From the NCBI GenBank assembly GCA_040904765.1, contig JBBDST010000026.1, positions 62,001 through 126,000 of the forward strand: a DNA stretch of 64,000 bases. The letters run 5' to 3'. Numbering within the stretch: position 1 is the first letter of the stretch; the number at the start of each line of letters is the position of its first letter. The notes under the pieces were generated by a model. It did not search any database, was not told where the DNA came from, and saw only the letters and a program-made list of their open reading frames with translations. The translations under genes and the position numbers were made by a program. This stretch comes from JBBDST01 sp040904765. Lineage in GTDB: Bacteria > Actinomycetota > Nitriliruptoria > Nitriliruptorales > Nitriliruptoraceae. Below, piece by piece: positions 44,309 to 53,470 of the stretch.

Positions 44309-45685
44309 GTGTCTGATCCTGTCGCCCCGAGTGTGGAAGCCGATCTGCCAACGATCGTCGAGTTGTGCAAGAAACGTGGCATCATTTTTCCGTCGTCGGA
44401 GATTTACGGCGGGTTTCGTTCCACGTGGGATTACGGGCCGCTTGGGGTTGAGTTAAAAGAGAACGTGAAACGTCAGTGGTGGCGTTCAATGGTGCAGCGT
44501 CGGAAAGATGTGGTTGGCCTTGATGCGGCCATTTTAATGCACCCGAAGGTGTGGGAAGCAAGCGGCCATCTCGAGAACTTCTCTGACCCTTTGGTCGAGT
44601 GTGTGGAGTGTCACAAGCGTTTTCGGGCCGATCACCTGATGGAAGCTGCCGGTATCGACACGCTGGCAGGCATCATGTGTCCAGCCTGTGGCAGCGCACT
44701 GACTGACCCAAAAAATTTCAATCTGATGTTTAAAACGCATGCAGGCCCGATCGCAGACGATCAGAATGTCGTGTGGTTGCGTCCCGAAACAGCACAAGGA
44801 ATGTTCGTCGATTTTGTGACGATTCAGCGCACGTCACGGATGAAAGTTCCGTTTGGGATCGCGCAGATGGGCAAGTCCTTCCGCAACGAAATCACCCCAG
44901 GCAACTTCGTGTTTCGTACCCGCGAATTTGAACAGATGGAACTTGAATTTTTTGTTGAGCCAGGCAGCGATGAACGGTGGCATCAGTACTGGATTGACGC
45001 ACGGATGGACTGGTACACCCAGCTTGGGCTCCGCCACGAAAACCTGCGTGTGCGTGAGCACGGTCCCGATGAAATGTCGCATTACGCCAAACGGACCGTC
45101 GACATTGAGTATTACTTCCCAGACGCCTCGATGGGCTGGTCAGAACTTGAAGGCATCGCCAACCGCACCGATTTTGATTTGCGTGCGCACGAAGCAGGCA
45201 GCGGTCAGGACTTGCGTTACTACGATCAGGTGGCTGACAAACGTTTCCATCCGTATGTGATCGAACCGGCAGCGGGCGCTACGCGGGCCACCCTTGCCTT
45301 CTTGTATGACGCCTACCGGACCGAAACGGCACCAGATGCAGACGGTGTGCAACAGTCACGGGTCGTGTTGAAACTTGACCCGCGTCTGGCTCCCTACAAG
45401 GTTGCGGTGCTGCCGCTGTCAAAGAAAGCAGAACTGACTCCGGTAGCTGAGCAACTGTTTGGCGTGCTGTCGCAACACTGGATGTGTGAGTATGACGAAA
45501 CCCAGTCGATTGGGCGTCGTTACCGTCGGCAAGACGAAATCGGCACCCCCTACTGTGTCACCGTCGACTTTGATTCACTTGACGATCAGGCAGTCACTGT
45601 GCGTGACCGGGACACGATGATGCAAGATCGGGTGTCGATCGATCAGCTGGAGCGTTACCTCGTGGAACGTCTCACTGGCGCGTAA
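44309..45685 (+). CDS. glyS: Glycyl-tRNA synthetase (alpha2 type)
   Basis: A 458-residue class II synthetase with GGFRSTWDYGPLG (tRNA/glycine region), a zinc-ribbon-like insertion (CVECHKRF...CPACGS), motif 2 (FRNEITPGNFVFRTREFEQMELEFF) and motif 3 (EPAAGATRATLAFL), and the anticodon-binding C-terminus. I place the start at GTG 44309; the frame is open to 44222 but those residues do not match the family. Confidence 0.94.
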   Translation: MSDPVAPSVEADLPTIVELCKKRGIIFPSSEIYGGFRSTWDYGPLGVELKENVKRQWWRSMVQRRKDVVGLDAAILMHPKVWEASGHLENFSDPLVECVECHKRFRADHLMEAAGIDTLAGIMCPACGSALTDPKNFNLMFKTHAGPIADDQNVVWLRPETAQGMFVDFVTIQRTSRMKVPFGIAQMGKSFRNEITPGNFVFRTREFEQMELEFFVEPGSDERWHQYWIDARMDWYTQLGLRHENLRVREHGPDEMSHYAKRTVDIEYYFPDASMGWSELEGIANRTDFDLRAHEAGSGQDLRYYDQVADKRFHPYVIEPAAGATRATLAFLYDAYRTETAPDADGVQQSRVVLKLDPRLAPYKVAVLPLSKKAELTPVAEQLFGVLSQHWMCEYDETQSIGRRYRRQDEIGTPYCVTVDFDSLDDQAVTVRDRDTMMQDRVSIDQLERYLVERLTGA

Positions 45686-45694
45686 CCTGAACCG

Positions 45695-45970
45695 TTACGC
45701 AGGTCGGCCGTCAACGGTTGGCGGTTCGTTTGGGCCGCTGGTGCGCTCGAGCACGGCGGCAAGCCCGTCAAGCACCATGCCTAACCCGACAAGCATGATG
45801 CCAAACACGAACGTGGCTGCCCAGAGGACAGCCGCCATCAACGTGAAACCTTGGACGAGCAGCACTGCCCCGGTCGCGCTGCCAATCACTCCGACGAGAT
45901 AGCCAAAAGCCCGTTGGGTTCGTGCCGCATAACGAAGCGTGTCGCAGTTGACGGGGCGTGGCACAAGCAT
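45695..45970 (-). CDS. Small two-segment membrane protein; unknown
   Basis: A 91-residue protein with two hydrophobic segments (about 22-42 and 47-70) and polar ends. Not recognised. It is convergent with glyS (9 nt) and divergent from manA; an AGCGTA on the plus strand (46009-46014; TACGCT on minus) lies 38 nt upstream of its start. The codon usage matches neighbours. Confidence 0.55.
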   Translation of the reverse strand: MLVPRPVNCDTLRYAARTQRAFGYLVGVIGSATGAVLLVQGFTLMAAVLWAATFVFGIMLVGLGMVLDGLAAVLERTSGPNEPPTVDGRPA

Positions 45971-46062
45971 TCTCCGGGGTGTCAGCCAAACTGGGTCACA
46001 AAGCGACTAGCGTAGGGCCAACTTTACGACTTGTTACGAGCAGGGTGAAAGGCCGGTTTCGC

Positions 46063-47232
46063 GTGAACGTCGTACTTCTTGATGGTGTCATCATGTACTA
46101 CCCGTGGGGGCGCCATGATTTCATTGCCAATCTGCAACGCCGGCTCACACCGAGCGAGAAACCTGAAGCTGAACTGTGGTTTGGTGCCCACCACAAAGGG
46201 CCAAGCTCTGCCCGCGGAGTGGACGGTTGTGAGACGTTGCTTGATGTGATCGCCACCGATCCTAAACGGTGGCTTGGCCCTGACGTCGTGGCGCAGTACG
46301 GGCCTCAACTGCCGTTTTTGTTGAAAGTGTTGGCGGTGAACGAACCGTTGTCGCTGCAGCTTCATCCCGATGAAGCGCTCGTTGCTGCGTTGGCGTCCGA
46401 TAGCGATCCTGACCGGATACTGGCCGACCATCGCCCGAAACCAGAGATGGTGGTGGCTCTTGGTGAACTGCGGGCGATGTGCGGGTTTTTGCATTCCTTG
46501 GGGGCAAGTCGCGTAATTGACGAGATCGTGGCAGTGTCGGGTGATGACGCGTGGCTGTGGGTACGACAACAAGTCGAAAGCGACGGAGTGGCATCGGCTG
46601 TGGCAGCCCTGGTCATGGCCGACGATGCCCGGGTGGCCGCCTTATTAGGTGCGCTTCGTGTCGCCTGCGATCGGACGGCTTTTGCGCCTCATGCGGCGGT
46701 AATTTGTGAACTGCTCACCCGCTACCCAAACGACCGTTCGGTTGCGATCGTCGTTTTGATGCAACTCGTTGTGCTCACCGACGGTGAAGCGTTGTTTATT
46801 CCGCCTGGCGTGTTGCACTGTTATCTCACTGGTGCAGGCGTTGAGGTGATGGCCTCATCTGACAACGTTCTGCGGGTCGGACTTACACAAAAACCGTGCC
46901 ATCCGGCAGTAGTAAACCGCCAGCTTGCTGCCGCACGACAGGTCGCCACTTTGGTGGATGGAGCACCTGATGGCAACATGCGCGCCTACCGGGTCGATAC
47001 GGCATGGTTTGCGTTGAACCGGTGCACCGTCACACACGATGGCGTGATGTTACCGACACCCAAACGTGGCCCGCAGATTGTGCTTGTGGCCGGCGGAGAT
47101 GTGACGGTGACCCAAACGAACGGTGACGAGCACACGCTGGGCTCAGGTGCGGGACTGTTTGTGGCTGCCGGAACCCGTGATGTGACGTTGCATGGTGAGG
47201 CGGACGTGTTTGTGGCAACCCTTGGTGCTTAA
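46063..47232 (+). CDS. manA: Mannose-6-phosphate isomerase, class I
   Basis: A 389-residue cupin enzyme with EAELWFGAHHKGPS, LSLQLHPDEA (zinc ligands Gln/His), HRPKPEMVVAL and the late LFIPPGVLHCYLTGAGVEVMASSDNVLRVGLT. It interconverts mannose-6-phosphate and fructose-6-phosphate. The start is uncertain: GTG 46063 gives the family-like MNVVLLDG...YYPWG; GTG 46045 is an alternative with a closer GAG-type ribosome site. Supplies mannose precursors to glycolipids and envelope glycans. Confidence 0.93.
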   Translation: MNVVLLDGVIMYYPWGRHDFIANLQRRLTPSEKPEAELWFGAHHKGPSSARGVDGCETLLDVIATDPKRWLGPDVVAQYGPQLPFLLKVLAVNEPLSLQLHPDEALVAALASDSDPDRILADHRPKPEMVVALGELRAMCGFLHSLGASRVIDEIVAVSGDDAWLWVRQQVESDGVASAVAALVMADDARVAALLGALRVACDRTAFAPHAAVICELLTRYPNDRSVAIVVLMQLVVLTDGEALFIPPGVLHCYLTGAGVEVMASSDNVLRVGLTQKPCHPAVVNRQLAAARQVATLVDGAPDGNMRAYRVDTAWFALNRCTVTHDGVMLPTPKRGPQIVLVAGGDVTVTQTNGDEHTLGSGAGLFVAAGTRDVTLHGEADVFVATLGA

Positions 47233-47246
47233 TCGTTCATACGGAT

Positions 47247-48995
47247 TTACGGGGTTTGGTGAAGCCACCGACGATAAGCGTGTATGGCGCGTTCGGTTGC
47301 GTCAGTGGATACGGTAACGGTGAATGTTGCCGGGCTTGGTGCGACCGTTAACGCCGCCCGTTCGATTGCGTTAGTGCGAAGCACCCTTGCGGTGAGGGTG
47401 TCGCCGGGCTGGTAGCGGGCCAACACATCTGCAAAGGTCGCAAAGGACACCACCGTGTCATCTAACGCCACAATCGTGTCGTTGCCGGTAAGTCCAGCCA
47501 ACCATGCCGGGCCGTCGCGTAACGCTGCCGCCAGGCGCACCCCGACGGCTATCGGCCGGGGCTCAAGTTGCACGCCCAGCCATGGTTCACCGGTGACATG
47601 GGTGTTAAGCGTCAAGCCAAGCGCACTTAATGCGTCTGCAAATTCGCTGGCATCAGCCAAACCCGGTTCGGTTACCCGGCTGGCAAAACGGTGAGCGACC
47701 GTGTCGGTGGCGATCTCGTGTACGGCAGCGAATATGTCGTCGTCGGTGTAGCCGGCGTGTTCGTGTCGGCTCCACAACAGACGCATCAACGTGTCGAGTC
47801 CGTCGCCATCAGGGTTGTCGTCGCGCAGCAAAGCATCGAGTTCTAACGCGACGAGACTGCCGTGGGCGTAATACTCGGTCATAGCATTGGCGGCGTTCTC
47901 GTCGCGCCGATACTGCCGTTCAGGGGCACGCCATGAGGCGTCGCAAAGTGACTGGCGGGTGGCACCTGGGGTGCGGGCAAGTTCGGTGTAGATGCGTCCA
48001 AAGCGTGCCAGCAGACGCTCAGGTTCCCACAGTCCGGTGCGCACACTCAACAGGCCGTCATAGTAGGCGGTGAAACCTTCTGCGAACCACAGTGACGTAG
48101 TGCGCACGACCGTGTCGTAGCGCAGCTGGGTCAGGTCTTTGGGGATGAGCCGTTTCACGTTCCATGCATGCAGGTATTCGTGGGCTATGAGCGACTGGAA
48201 ACGGGCTATGCCGTCAGGTGCTTCGAACGTGTTTTCGGGCACGTGCAACACGACACCGTCGCGATGTTCAAGTCCACCTGAGCCACTTGGGCCGGTGATG
48301 GTTAGCAGCGTGTAGGTGTTGGTTTGGAGCGGCGTGTCAAACACGTTGGCGCAGGCACGTGCCACTTTCGTGAGCGTGTCACATACCACTGTCGCGTTGA
48401 AGCGCTCGGTAGGTCCAGCCCACACGAATGTGTGTGGCACCGTGTCCACGTCAAGTTCAAGCACCGTGTGTTCTCCGACGCTAAACGCGCCATCGATGAG
48501 ATGGTGATAGTCGGCTGCGACAAACGTGTCGGGTTCGCTTGGGTGGGCTGGCAGCAGTGAATACACGCTGTGGGTCGGTTCGGTCGGGTGAAGCGTCACC
48601 TGATGTTCTCGTTCGCTGGCGTTTGACACGTTCAGCAAGGTTGCGGCCGGGATGATCAGCGCATGGGTGGCATCGACGGTGTTCGTGCGGACACTTAGTT
48701 CGTTGGCAAACAGTTCGAGTGTAATTGATACGGCACCGTCAACGTCATCTGGTAGCTGCCAAGTGTCGCCACCGGTTGGGCGTAACAACACTTCCGCACC
48801 GGTTTCATCGATAGCGGTGATGTGTTGCAGATGACGGATGTAGTCGCGACGCAGGTAACTGCCAGGCGTCCAACAGGGCAGCGAAACGGTTGCGTTTTGT
48901 GCACAGTCTGAGGGCACAACGACAGTCACCGTGACCAAGTGTTGCCTACGGTGTTTCAAGTCGATGTGGTAGCGCACCGGTTGTTGCACAGGCAT
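47247..48995 (-). CDS. M61-family metallopeptidase (glycyl aminopeptidase type) with PDZ domain
   Basis: A 582-residue protein: N-terminal beta domain, GGLEH (240-244), the zinc-binding HEYLH (272-276) followed by AWNVKR, a helical region and a C-terminal PDZ domain (about 480-560) with GNDTIVALDD. This is the M61 layout. No signal peptide is seen, so cytoplasmic. GCGGAG abuts the ATG with almost no spacing, so the true start could differ or translation could be weak. Confidence 0.92.
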   Translation of the reverse strand: MPVQQPVRYHIDLKHRRQHLVTVTVVVPSDCAQNATVSLPCWTPGSYLRRDYIRHLQHITAIDETGAEVLLRPTGGDTWQLPDDVDGAVSITLELFANELSVRTNTVDATHALIIPAATLLNVSNASEREHQVTLHPTEPTHSVYSLLPAHPSEPDTFVAADYHHLIDGAFSVGEHTVLELDVDTVPHTFVWAGPTERFNATVVCDTLTKVARACANVFDTPLQTNTYTLLTITGPSGSGGLEHRDGVVLHVPENTFEAPDGIARFQSLIAHEYLHAWNVKRLIPKDLTQLRYDTVVRTTSLWFAEGFTAYYDGLLSVRTGLWEPERLLARFGRIYTELARTPGATRQSLCDASWRAPERQYRRDENAANAMTEYYAHGSLVALELDALLRDDNPDGDGLDTLMRLLWSRHEHAGYTDDDIFAAVHEIATDTVAHRFASRVTEPGLADASEFADALSALGLTLNTHVTGEPWLGVQLEPRPIAVGVRLAAALRDGPAWLAGLTGNDTIVALDDTVVSFATFADVLARYQPGDTLTARVLRTNAIERAALTVAPSPATFTVTVSTDATERAIHAYRRWLHQTP

Positions 48996-49005
48996 CTCCG
49001 CTGCT

Positions 49006-49047
49006 TACGCTGTCGTGGCGACAGTTAGGCTAGGCGAGGGTTAGGCT
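49006..49047 (+). promoter_or_regulatory. Cluster of candidate -10 hexamers before the DUF3151 gene
   Basis: TACGCT (49006-49011) and two TAGGCT copies (49026-49031, 49042-49047) lie within 42 nt. GCGACA (49018-49023) stands 18 nt before the last one and could be its -35. The DUF3151 start is 48 nt downstream. Confidence 0.35.
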
Positions 49048-49095
49048 CGCTGTTGATCCGGATTATGTACGTCCGGGCCGACCAAGGATCGTTTG

Positions 49096-49527
49096 ATGGA
49101 ACTTCCACTTGCTGACCGTCACGAGACCGTACTTGCCGCGCCTGATGTCACGGTGCAGTCGCTGCTTGATGCGGCCGAAGCCACCGACGGCGCTGACCGA
49201 GCCAAGCTTCTGGCTGATGCGGTGCGTCATGCGCCAAACAGTGTGGCCGTGTGGGTTGCGCTAGTGGCAACAACTAACGATCCGGTGACGCGCTATGCGT
49301 ATGCCAGGGTCGGGTATCACCGAGGGCTTGACGCGTTGCGTGCTGCCGGTTGGGGCGGCACTGGCCTAGTGCGTTGGTCTCGGCCAGAGAACCGTCCGTT
49401 TCTGCGTTGTCTTGTCGCCCTACGTGACGCGGCTGCTGAGCTGAATGAAACGGTCGAAGTTGAACGGATCACTGCGTTTTTGGCCGATCTCGATCCCAAT
49501 TGGGATGAGGGTTTGCTTGAGGCGTAA
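49096..49527 (+). CDS. DUF3151 family protein
   Basis: A 143-residue helical protein matching the actinobacterial DUF3151 family, seen from ARVGYHRGLDALRAAGWGGTG...RPENRPFLRCL and the C-terminal FLADLDPNW. Function unknown; the first ~60 residues include tetratricopeptide-like helices. AAGGATCG lies upstream of ATG 49096. It precedes dnaG by 58 nt. Confidence 0.85.
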   Translation: MELPLADRHETVLAAPDVTVQSLLDAAEATDGADRAKLLADAVRHAPNSVAVWVALVATTNDPVTRYAYARVGYHRGLDALRAAGWGGTGLVRWSRPENRPFLRCLVALRDAAAELNETVEVERITAFLADLDPNWDEGLLEA

Positions 49528-49585
49528 GGCTTTGCGCGGGTGAACGGCACAAGCTATGACGCTGGGGTGTGAAGGAAGGGTGTAG

Positions 49586-51445
49586 GTGGCCGGCAAGATT
49601 GTGAAAGATGACATTGACGCGTTGCGTGACAGCGCAGACATTGTCGCGATCGTCGGTGAACACACCACGTTGAAACGCGCCGGTAAGCGTTATTCGGGAC
49701 TGTGTCCGTTCCATACAGAACGGACCCCGTCGTTTTCGGTGACGCCTGAAGGCAACTTTTATACCTGTTTTGGGTGCGGCGTTTCGGGAGATATTTACGA
49801 TTTTGTGATGCGTACCGAAGGGCTTGCGTTTCCTGACGCGGTAGAGCATCTGGCCCGTCGTTTCGGTTTTACGTTGCGTTATGAACAGATGACAGCCGGT
49901 GAACAGCGTCGGCTTGGCGAGCGTTCCCGCCTAGTTGAAGTGACAACCGCATCAGCCGAATTTTTTCGCGCCATCTTGTACACCGATGACGGCGCACCGG
50001 CACGGGACTATCTCAAATCGCGTGGCTTTGGTCGAGATGAAGCTGAAGCGTTTACGCTGGGTTATGCACCCAACGACTGGGAAGCATTAAGTCGGCATCT
50101 CAGCGCCAACGATTTTCGTGCCGAAGAGATTATTGCTGCCGGTATGGCGGTGAGAACGGATCGTGGCGGGCTGCGTGATCGGTTTCGGGGGCGACTGATT
50201 TTCCCGATTCATGATGCAGGTGGAGACGTGATCGGGTTTGGTGGGCGTGTGCTGCCCGGTCTTGATTACGGCGATTTTGAACCGCCCAAATATTTGAACT
50301 CGTCGGAAACGCCGCTGTATCGAAAAAGTCGGGTGCTGTATGGCCTGTATCAGGCACGTGGAGAGATTGCCCGGACCCAATCGGTGTTGGTCTGTGAGGG
50401 TTACACCGACGTGATGGCGTTACATCAGGCGGGTTTTACGCATGCGGTCGCGACCTGCGGGACAGCGGTCGGTGCGGACCATCTGCGGCTGGTGGCGCGC
50501 TACGCCAAAAACGTGGTGTTGGCGTTTGACGGTGATGCGGCCGGGGTGAAAGCTGCTGAACGTGCCTGGGAAGCGCTACGTAGCGTGCAAAGTGAAGGCA
50601 GTGGGGTTGATGTTGACCTGCGCGTGTTGGCGTTAGACACGACGATGGATCCGGCCGATCTGGTGCGTGAGCAGGGTGCCGAAGGGGTGAGCAAAGCCTT
50701 TGGTGAAGCGGCGCCGATTGTGCCGTTTGTGATTCGGCATCGGCTGGCTGAAGCGGACCGCTCGACCGAACAGGGTCGAACTAAAGCGTTACATGATGCC
50801 ATCGATGTGTTGGCACGTGAACCGGATCAGGACATGCGTCGCGCGTGGGCGCGCACCGAGATCGCGGAGGCATTAGGGGTTGCGTACGACTTTGTGACCC
50901 AGTCGGCCAAACGGCGCAACGTAACGCTGGATGCGCATGAAGGCGTTGCCGTGCAGCGCAACCAAACCCGTGACGTACGTCCTGATGCGGCAGCCGGTGT
51001 GCGCCAACTTGAACGGGCCGTGTTACGTGCTGCCGTGCAGTATGCGCAGCTTCTGCCTGAAGCCTGGTTTAGTTTGGATGAAGCAGCGTTTGGTCATCCG
51101 CATGCGCGTGCTGTTTGGCGGGCGATTGCGGCCGCCGGCGGGGCAGGAACAGCTCTGGGGTCCGTGCTAGAGCACGCTGACGATGACGAAATTCGTGGGA
51201 TTGTGCGCGCTCTTGCCCTAGAAGATGACCCGGAAGTGGTGCTTGCTGACGATGAAGCGTCTCGTGTGGTTGCTACCCGGGTACAGCGGCTGGCGGCACG
51301 CCGGTTAACCATGCGGATAGATGAACTTTCGGCTCGGTTGAGTCAGTTGAACTACACCACCGATCCTGACGCGGTGCGCACGGTGCAGCGCGAACTGGCC
51401 GAAATTGAACGGCAGCGGCGTGAGTTGACCCAGATCGACAAGTAA
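49586..51445 (+). CDS. dnaG: DNA primase DnaG
   Basis: A 619-residue primase: N-terminal CHC2 zinc finger with Cys40, His43, Cys61 and Cys64, RNA-polymerase domain with Toprim (VCEGYTDVMAL, FDGDAAG) and a C-terminal helicase-interaction region. It makes RNA primers for replication. GTG start. In many actinobacteria a sigma-factor gene is near dnaG; here an HTH-containing gene follows instead with no gap. Confidence 0.94.
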   Translation: MAGKIVKDDIDALRDSADIVAIVGEHTTLKRAGKRYSGLCPFHTERTPSFSVTPEGNFYTCFGCGVSGDIYDFVMRTEGLAFPDAVEHLARRFGFTLRYEQMTAGEQRRLGERSRLVEVTTASAEFFRAILYTDDGAPARDYLKSRGFGRDEAEAFTLGYAPNDWEALSRHLSANDFRAEEIIAAGMAVRTDRGGLRDRFRGRLIFPIHDAGGDVIGFGGRVLPGLDYGDFEPPKYLNSSETPLYRKSRVLYGLYQARGEIARTQSVLVCEGYTDVMALHQAGFTHAVATCGTAVGADHLRLVARYAKNVVLAFDGDAAGVKAAERAWEALRSVQSEGSGVDVDLRVLALDTTMDPADLVREQGAEGVSKAFGEAAPIVPFVIRHRLAEADRSTEQGRTKALHDAIDVLAREPDQDMRRAWARTEIAEALGVAYDFVTQSAKRRNVTLDAHEGVAVQRNQTRDVRPDAAAGVRQLERAVLRAAVQYAQLLPEAWFSLDEAAFGHPHARAVWRAIAAAGGAGTALGSVLEHADDDEIRGIVRALALEDDPEVVLADDEASRVVATRVQRLAARRLTMRIDELSARLSQLNYTTDPDAVRTVQRELAEIERQRRELTQIDK

Positions 51446-51447
51446 CC

Positions 51448-52302
51448 TTGGGATGCATGTCACACCCTGTCGTTATGTTTGATCACATGAACAAGACATC
51501 GCACACGCATCCCACCGCGACAGATCGCCAGGTCGTTGCCGCGCCGACACGTCATGCGTCTGGTGGCGTACAGCAGCCGTTGCCGTATGACGACGAACGT
51601 GACCTACCAATCGCCTACATGTTGACGCCTGCGGCACAACAACTCGTTGAGCCAGGTTCGCGCCCGCACTTACGGGCCGTTCCACCACTGGCAGATGACG
51701 ACGATGACCGCGACCCACGTCGGGCCCAGGCAAAAGCTATGTATCGCGGTGGGATCACACCAGATGCGATCGCATCCCAACTTGAAATCGACCCACTGCT
51801 GGTCCGTGGCTGGCTTGAACTACAACCCGTCGTGCGCCGCAGCGTCGCGCCTCCAACCCCAACTACAGCACCTCAAACGGTCACCGAAACGGACGCGTTT
51901 TGGGCAAGTGAACAGTTACAGAACGACCCACGTTTCGCGTTTGCTGTCGGGATTTTGGCTGCTACCGCCGAAATTGAGCCGGCCAGTGTCACATTCACAT
52001 TCACCGACCCGGCACTAGCCCAAAGCGTACTGCAACTGCTTCGCACCCATACGCCGTTTGCGTCAGCGCAACTACATGTGGTGATGCGCCTCGCTAGTCG
52101 CAGCCACGGTGATGTCGTGCGAAGCCGGTGGGCTAAAACCCTCGATCTTGACCCGACACAGATACGGACTGTACGCAGCCGCAACGACCGCGCCGATGAG
52201 GCACTTGTGCGGGTCGTTGACCCGACCGTGGCTGCGCTATGCGCATTGTGGTGCGACACGGCACTGCGCGACCCTAAGCCAAACATCGACGTCGCGTTTT
52301 AA
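51448..52302 (+). CDS. Predicted HTH protein with LAGLIDADG-like core; unknown
   Basis: A 284-residue protein (start uncertain: ATG 51448, 51457, 51475 or 51487; no clear ribosome site). Residues 1-90 are polar and disordered, with an Asp run. Residues ~93-123 (AQAKAMYRGGITPDAIASQLE) predict a helix-turn-helix. Residues ~162-272 have the rhythm of a LAGLIDADG domain: an AVGILAATAEI helix, VTFTFTD strand and RSRWAKTLDLDPTQI, similar to HTH-LAGLIDADG proteins of other bacteria. The motif's acidic residue is replaced (Thr173), so nuclease activity is unlikely. I suggest a DNA-binding regulator; this is inference only. Confidence 0.55.
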   Translation: MGCMSHPVVMFDHMNKTSHTHPTATDRQVVAAPTRHASGGVQQPLPYDDERDLPIAYMLTPAAQQLVEPGSRPHLRAVPPLADDDDDRDPRRAQAKAMYRGGITPDAIASQLEIDPLLVRGWLELQPVVRRSVAPPTPTTAPQTVTETDAFWASEQLQNDPRFAFAVGILAATAEIEPASVTFTFTDPALAQSVLQLLRTHTPFASAQLHVVMRLASRSHGDVVRSRWAKTLDLDPTQIRTVRSRNDRADEALVRVVDPTVAALCALWCDTALRDPKPNIDVAF

Positions 52303-52308
52303 CTTAAG

Positions 52309-52337
52309 TGGTCACCTTGGACGTTTCCTAGTAGCGT
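52309..52337 (+). promoter_or_regulatory. Candidate promoter of the MDR reductase gene
   Basis: TGGTCA (52309-52314), a 17-nt spacer, and TAGCGT (52332-52337), 75 nt before the GTG at 52413. The 110-nt gap is otherwise featureless. Confidence 0.4.
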
Positions 52338-52412
52338 GAACCTCCCACGCGGGGACGTGCGTTTGGTCGCGTCTTTTCGCATCCGGCCCATTTTGAGACG
52401 AAAGAGACTTGC

Positions 52413-53375
52413 GTGTTTGCGATCACTGCTACCGGCGCTCACCCTGATGCCCCACTTGACGGTCTTGCGTTAGGGGAACATCCTGACCCGACACCACCGG
52501 CCGGATGGGAAGTTGTCACCGTCAAAGCGGCCGGGTTGAATCATCATGACGTGTGGACGTTGCGTGGCGTTGGCATCTCGGCCGACCGTTTCCCGGTTGT
52601 GCTTGGTTGTGATGCTGCCGGTATCGACGCCAACGGCAATCGAGTAGTAGTCCATGCTGTCATCCCAGACCCCAACAGCTCTGATGAGACGATGGGTGAT
52701 CGCCGTTCCATTCTTTCTGAGGTGTATGACGGCACGTTCGCAGACAAAGTGATGGTCCCTGCCCGTAACCTCATTGCGCTTCCCGACGCGATCTCGTTTG
52801 AAGATGCTGCCTGCCTGCCAACCGCCTGGCTCACCGCCTACCGGATGCTGTTTGTCCGTGGCGAACTCAAACCAGGACATCGGGTGCTTATCCAAGGCGC
52901 TGGCGGTGGCGTGTCGACCGCAGCGATCATGATGGCACGGGCCGCAGGAATGCACGTCACGGTTACTTCGCGCAGCGAAGAGAAACTGGCTCAGGCAGTC
53001 GAAATCGGTGCCCATGAGGCCGTTTTGAGCGGTGCCCGTCTCACAAACAAAGTTGATGGGGTCATTGAAACCGTCGGCGAAGCAACGTGGGGTCATTCGC
53101 TCAAAGCACTCGAATCAGGTGGGGTCATCGTTGTGTCGGGAGGCACATCAGGTATGAATCCGCCGGCAGATCTTGCCCGCGTGTTTTTCAAACAGCTCAA
53201 AGTGGTCGGTTCAACCATGGGCACCCGGGGCGAGTTTGTTCAGATGCTCACCATGCTTGAAGCGACCGGCATGCGGCCGTTGATCGACGACGTGATGCCA
53301 ATGACTGACGCGCCGAACGCGTTTGGCCGCATGATTGACGGTGACGTGTTTGGCAAACTGGTTCTGACGCGATAA
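52413..53375 (+). CDS. Zinc-independent alcohol dehydrogenase/quinone reductase (MDR family)
   Basis: A 320-residue MDR protein with a GroES-like N-terminal half and a Rossmann half (GAGGGVSTAA, about 165-175). The catalytic-zinc Cys and the structural four-Cys lobe of zinc ADHs are absent; a polar stretch (NSSDETMGDRR) replaces the latter. That fits NADPH-dependent quinone reductase or enoyl reductase type members. Substrate unknown. GTG start with AAAGAGAC upstream. Confidence 0.88.
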   Translation: MFAITATGAHPDAPLDGLALGEHPDPTPPAGWEVVTVKAAGLNHHDVWTLRGVGISADRFPVVLGCDAAGIDANGNRVVVHAVIPDPNSSDETMGDRRSILSEVYDGTFADKVMVPARNLIALPDAISFEDAACLPTAWLTAYRMLFVRGELKPGHRVLIQGAGGGVSTAAIMMARAAGMHVTVTSRSEEKLAQAVEIGAHEAVLSGARLTNKVDGVIETVGEATWGHSLKALESGGVIVVSGGTSGMNPPADLARVFFKQLKVVGSTMGTRGEFVQMLTMLEATGMRPLIDDVMPMTDAPNAFGRMIDGDVFGKLVLTR

Positions 53376-53387
53376 CAGACGCACATT

Positions 53388-53417
53388 TTGAGGGGTGCGT
53401 AACGTCGCGCCCCTCAA
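53388..53417 (+). terminator. Intrinsic terminator after the MDR gene
   Basis: A 12-bp stem (53388-53399 with 53406-53417, one G-T pair) and a 6-nt loop. It is 13 nt after the MDR stop and before the antiporter gene. The 3' T-tract is missing, so the function is probable rather than certain. Confidence 0.6.
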
Positions 53418-53470
53418 AGCACGTGCGAAGGCTCACGTAGGTTTGCGCGACTTGGCGTGAAGGAGGCCCC

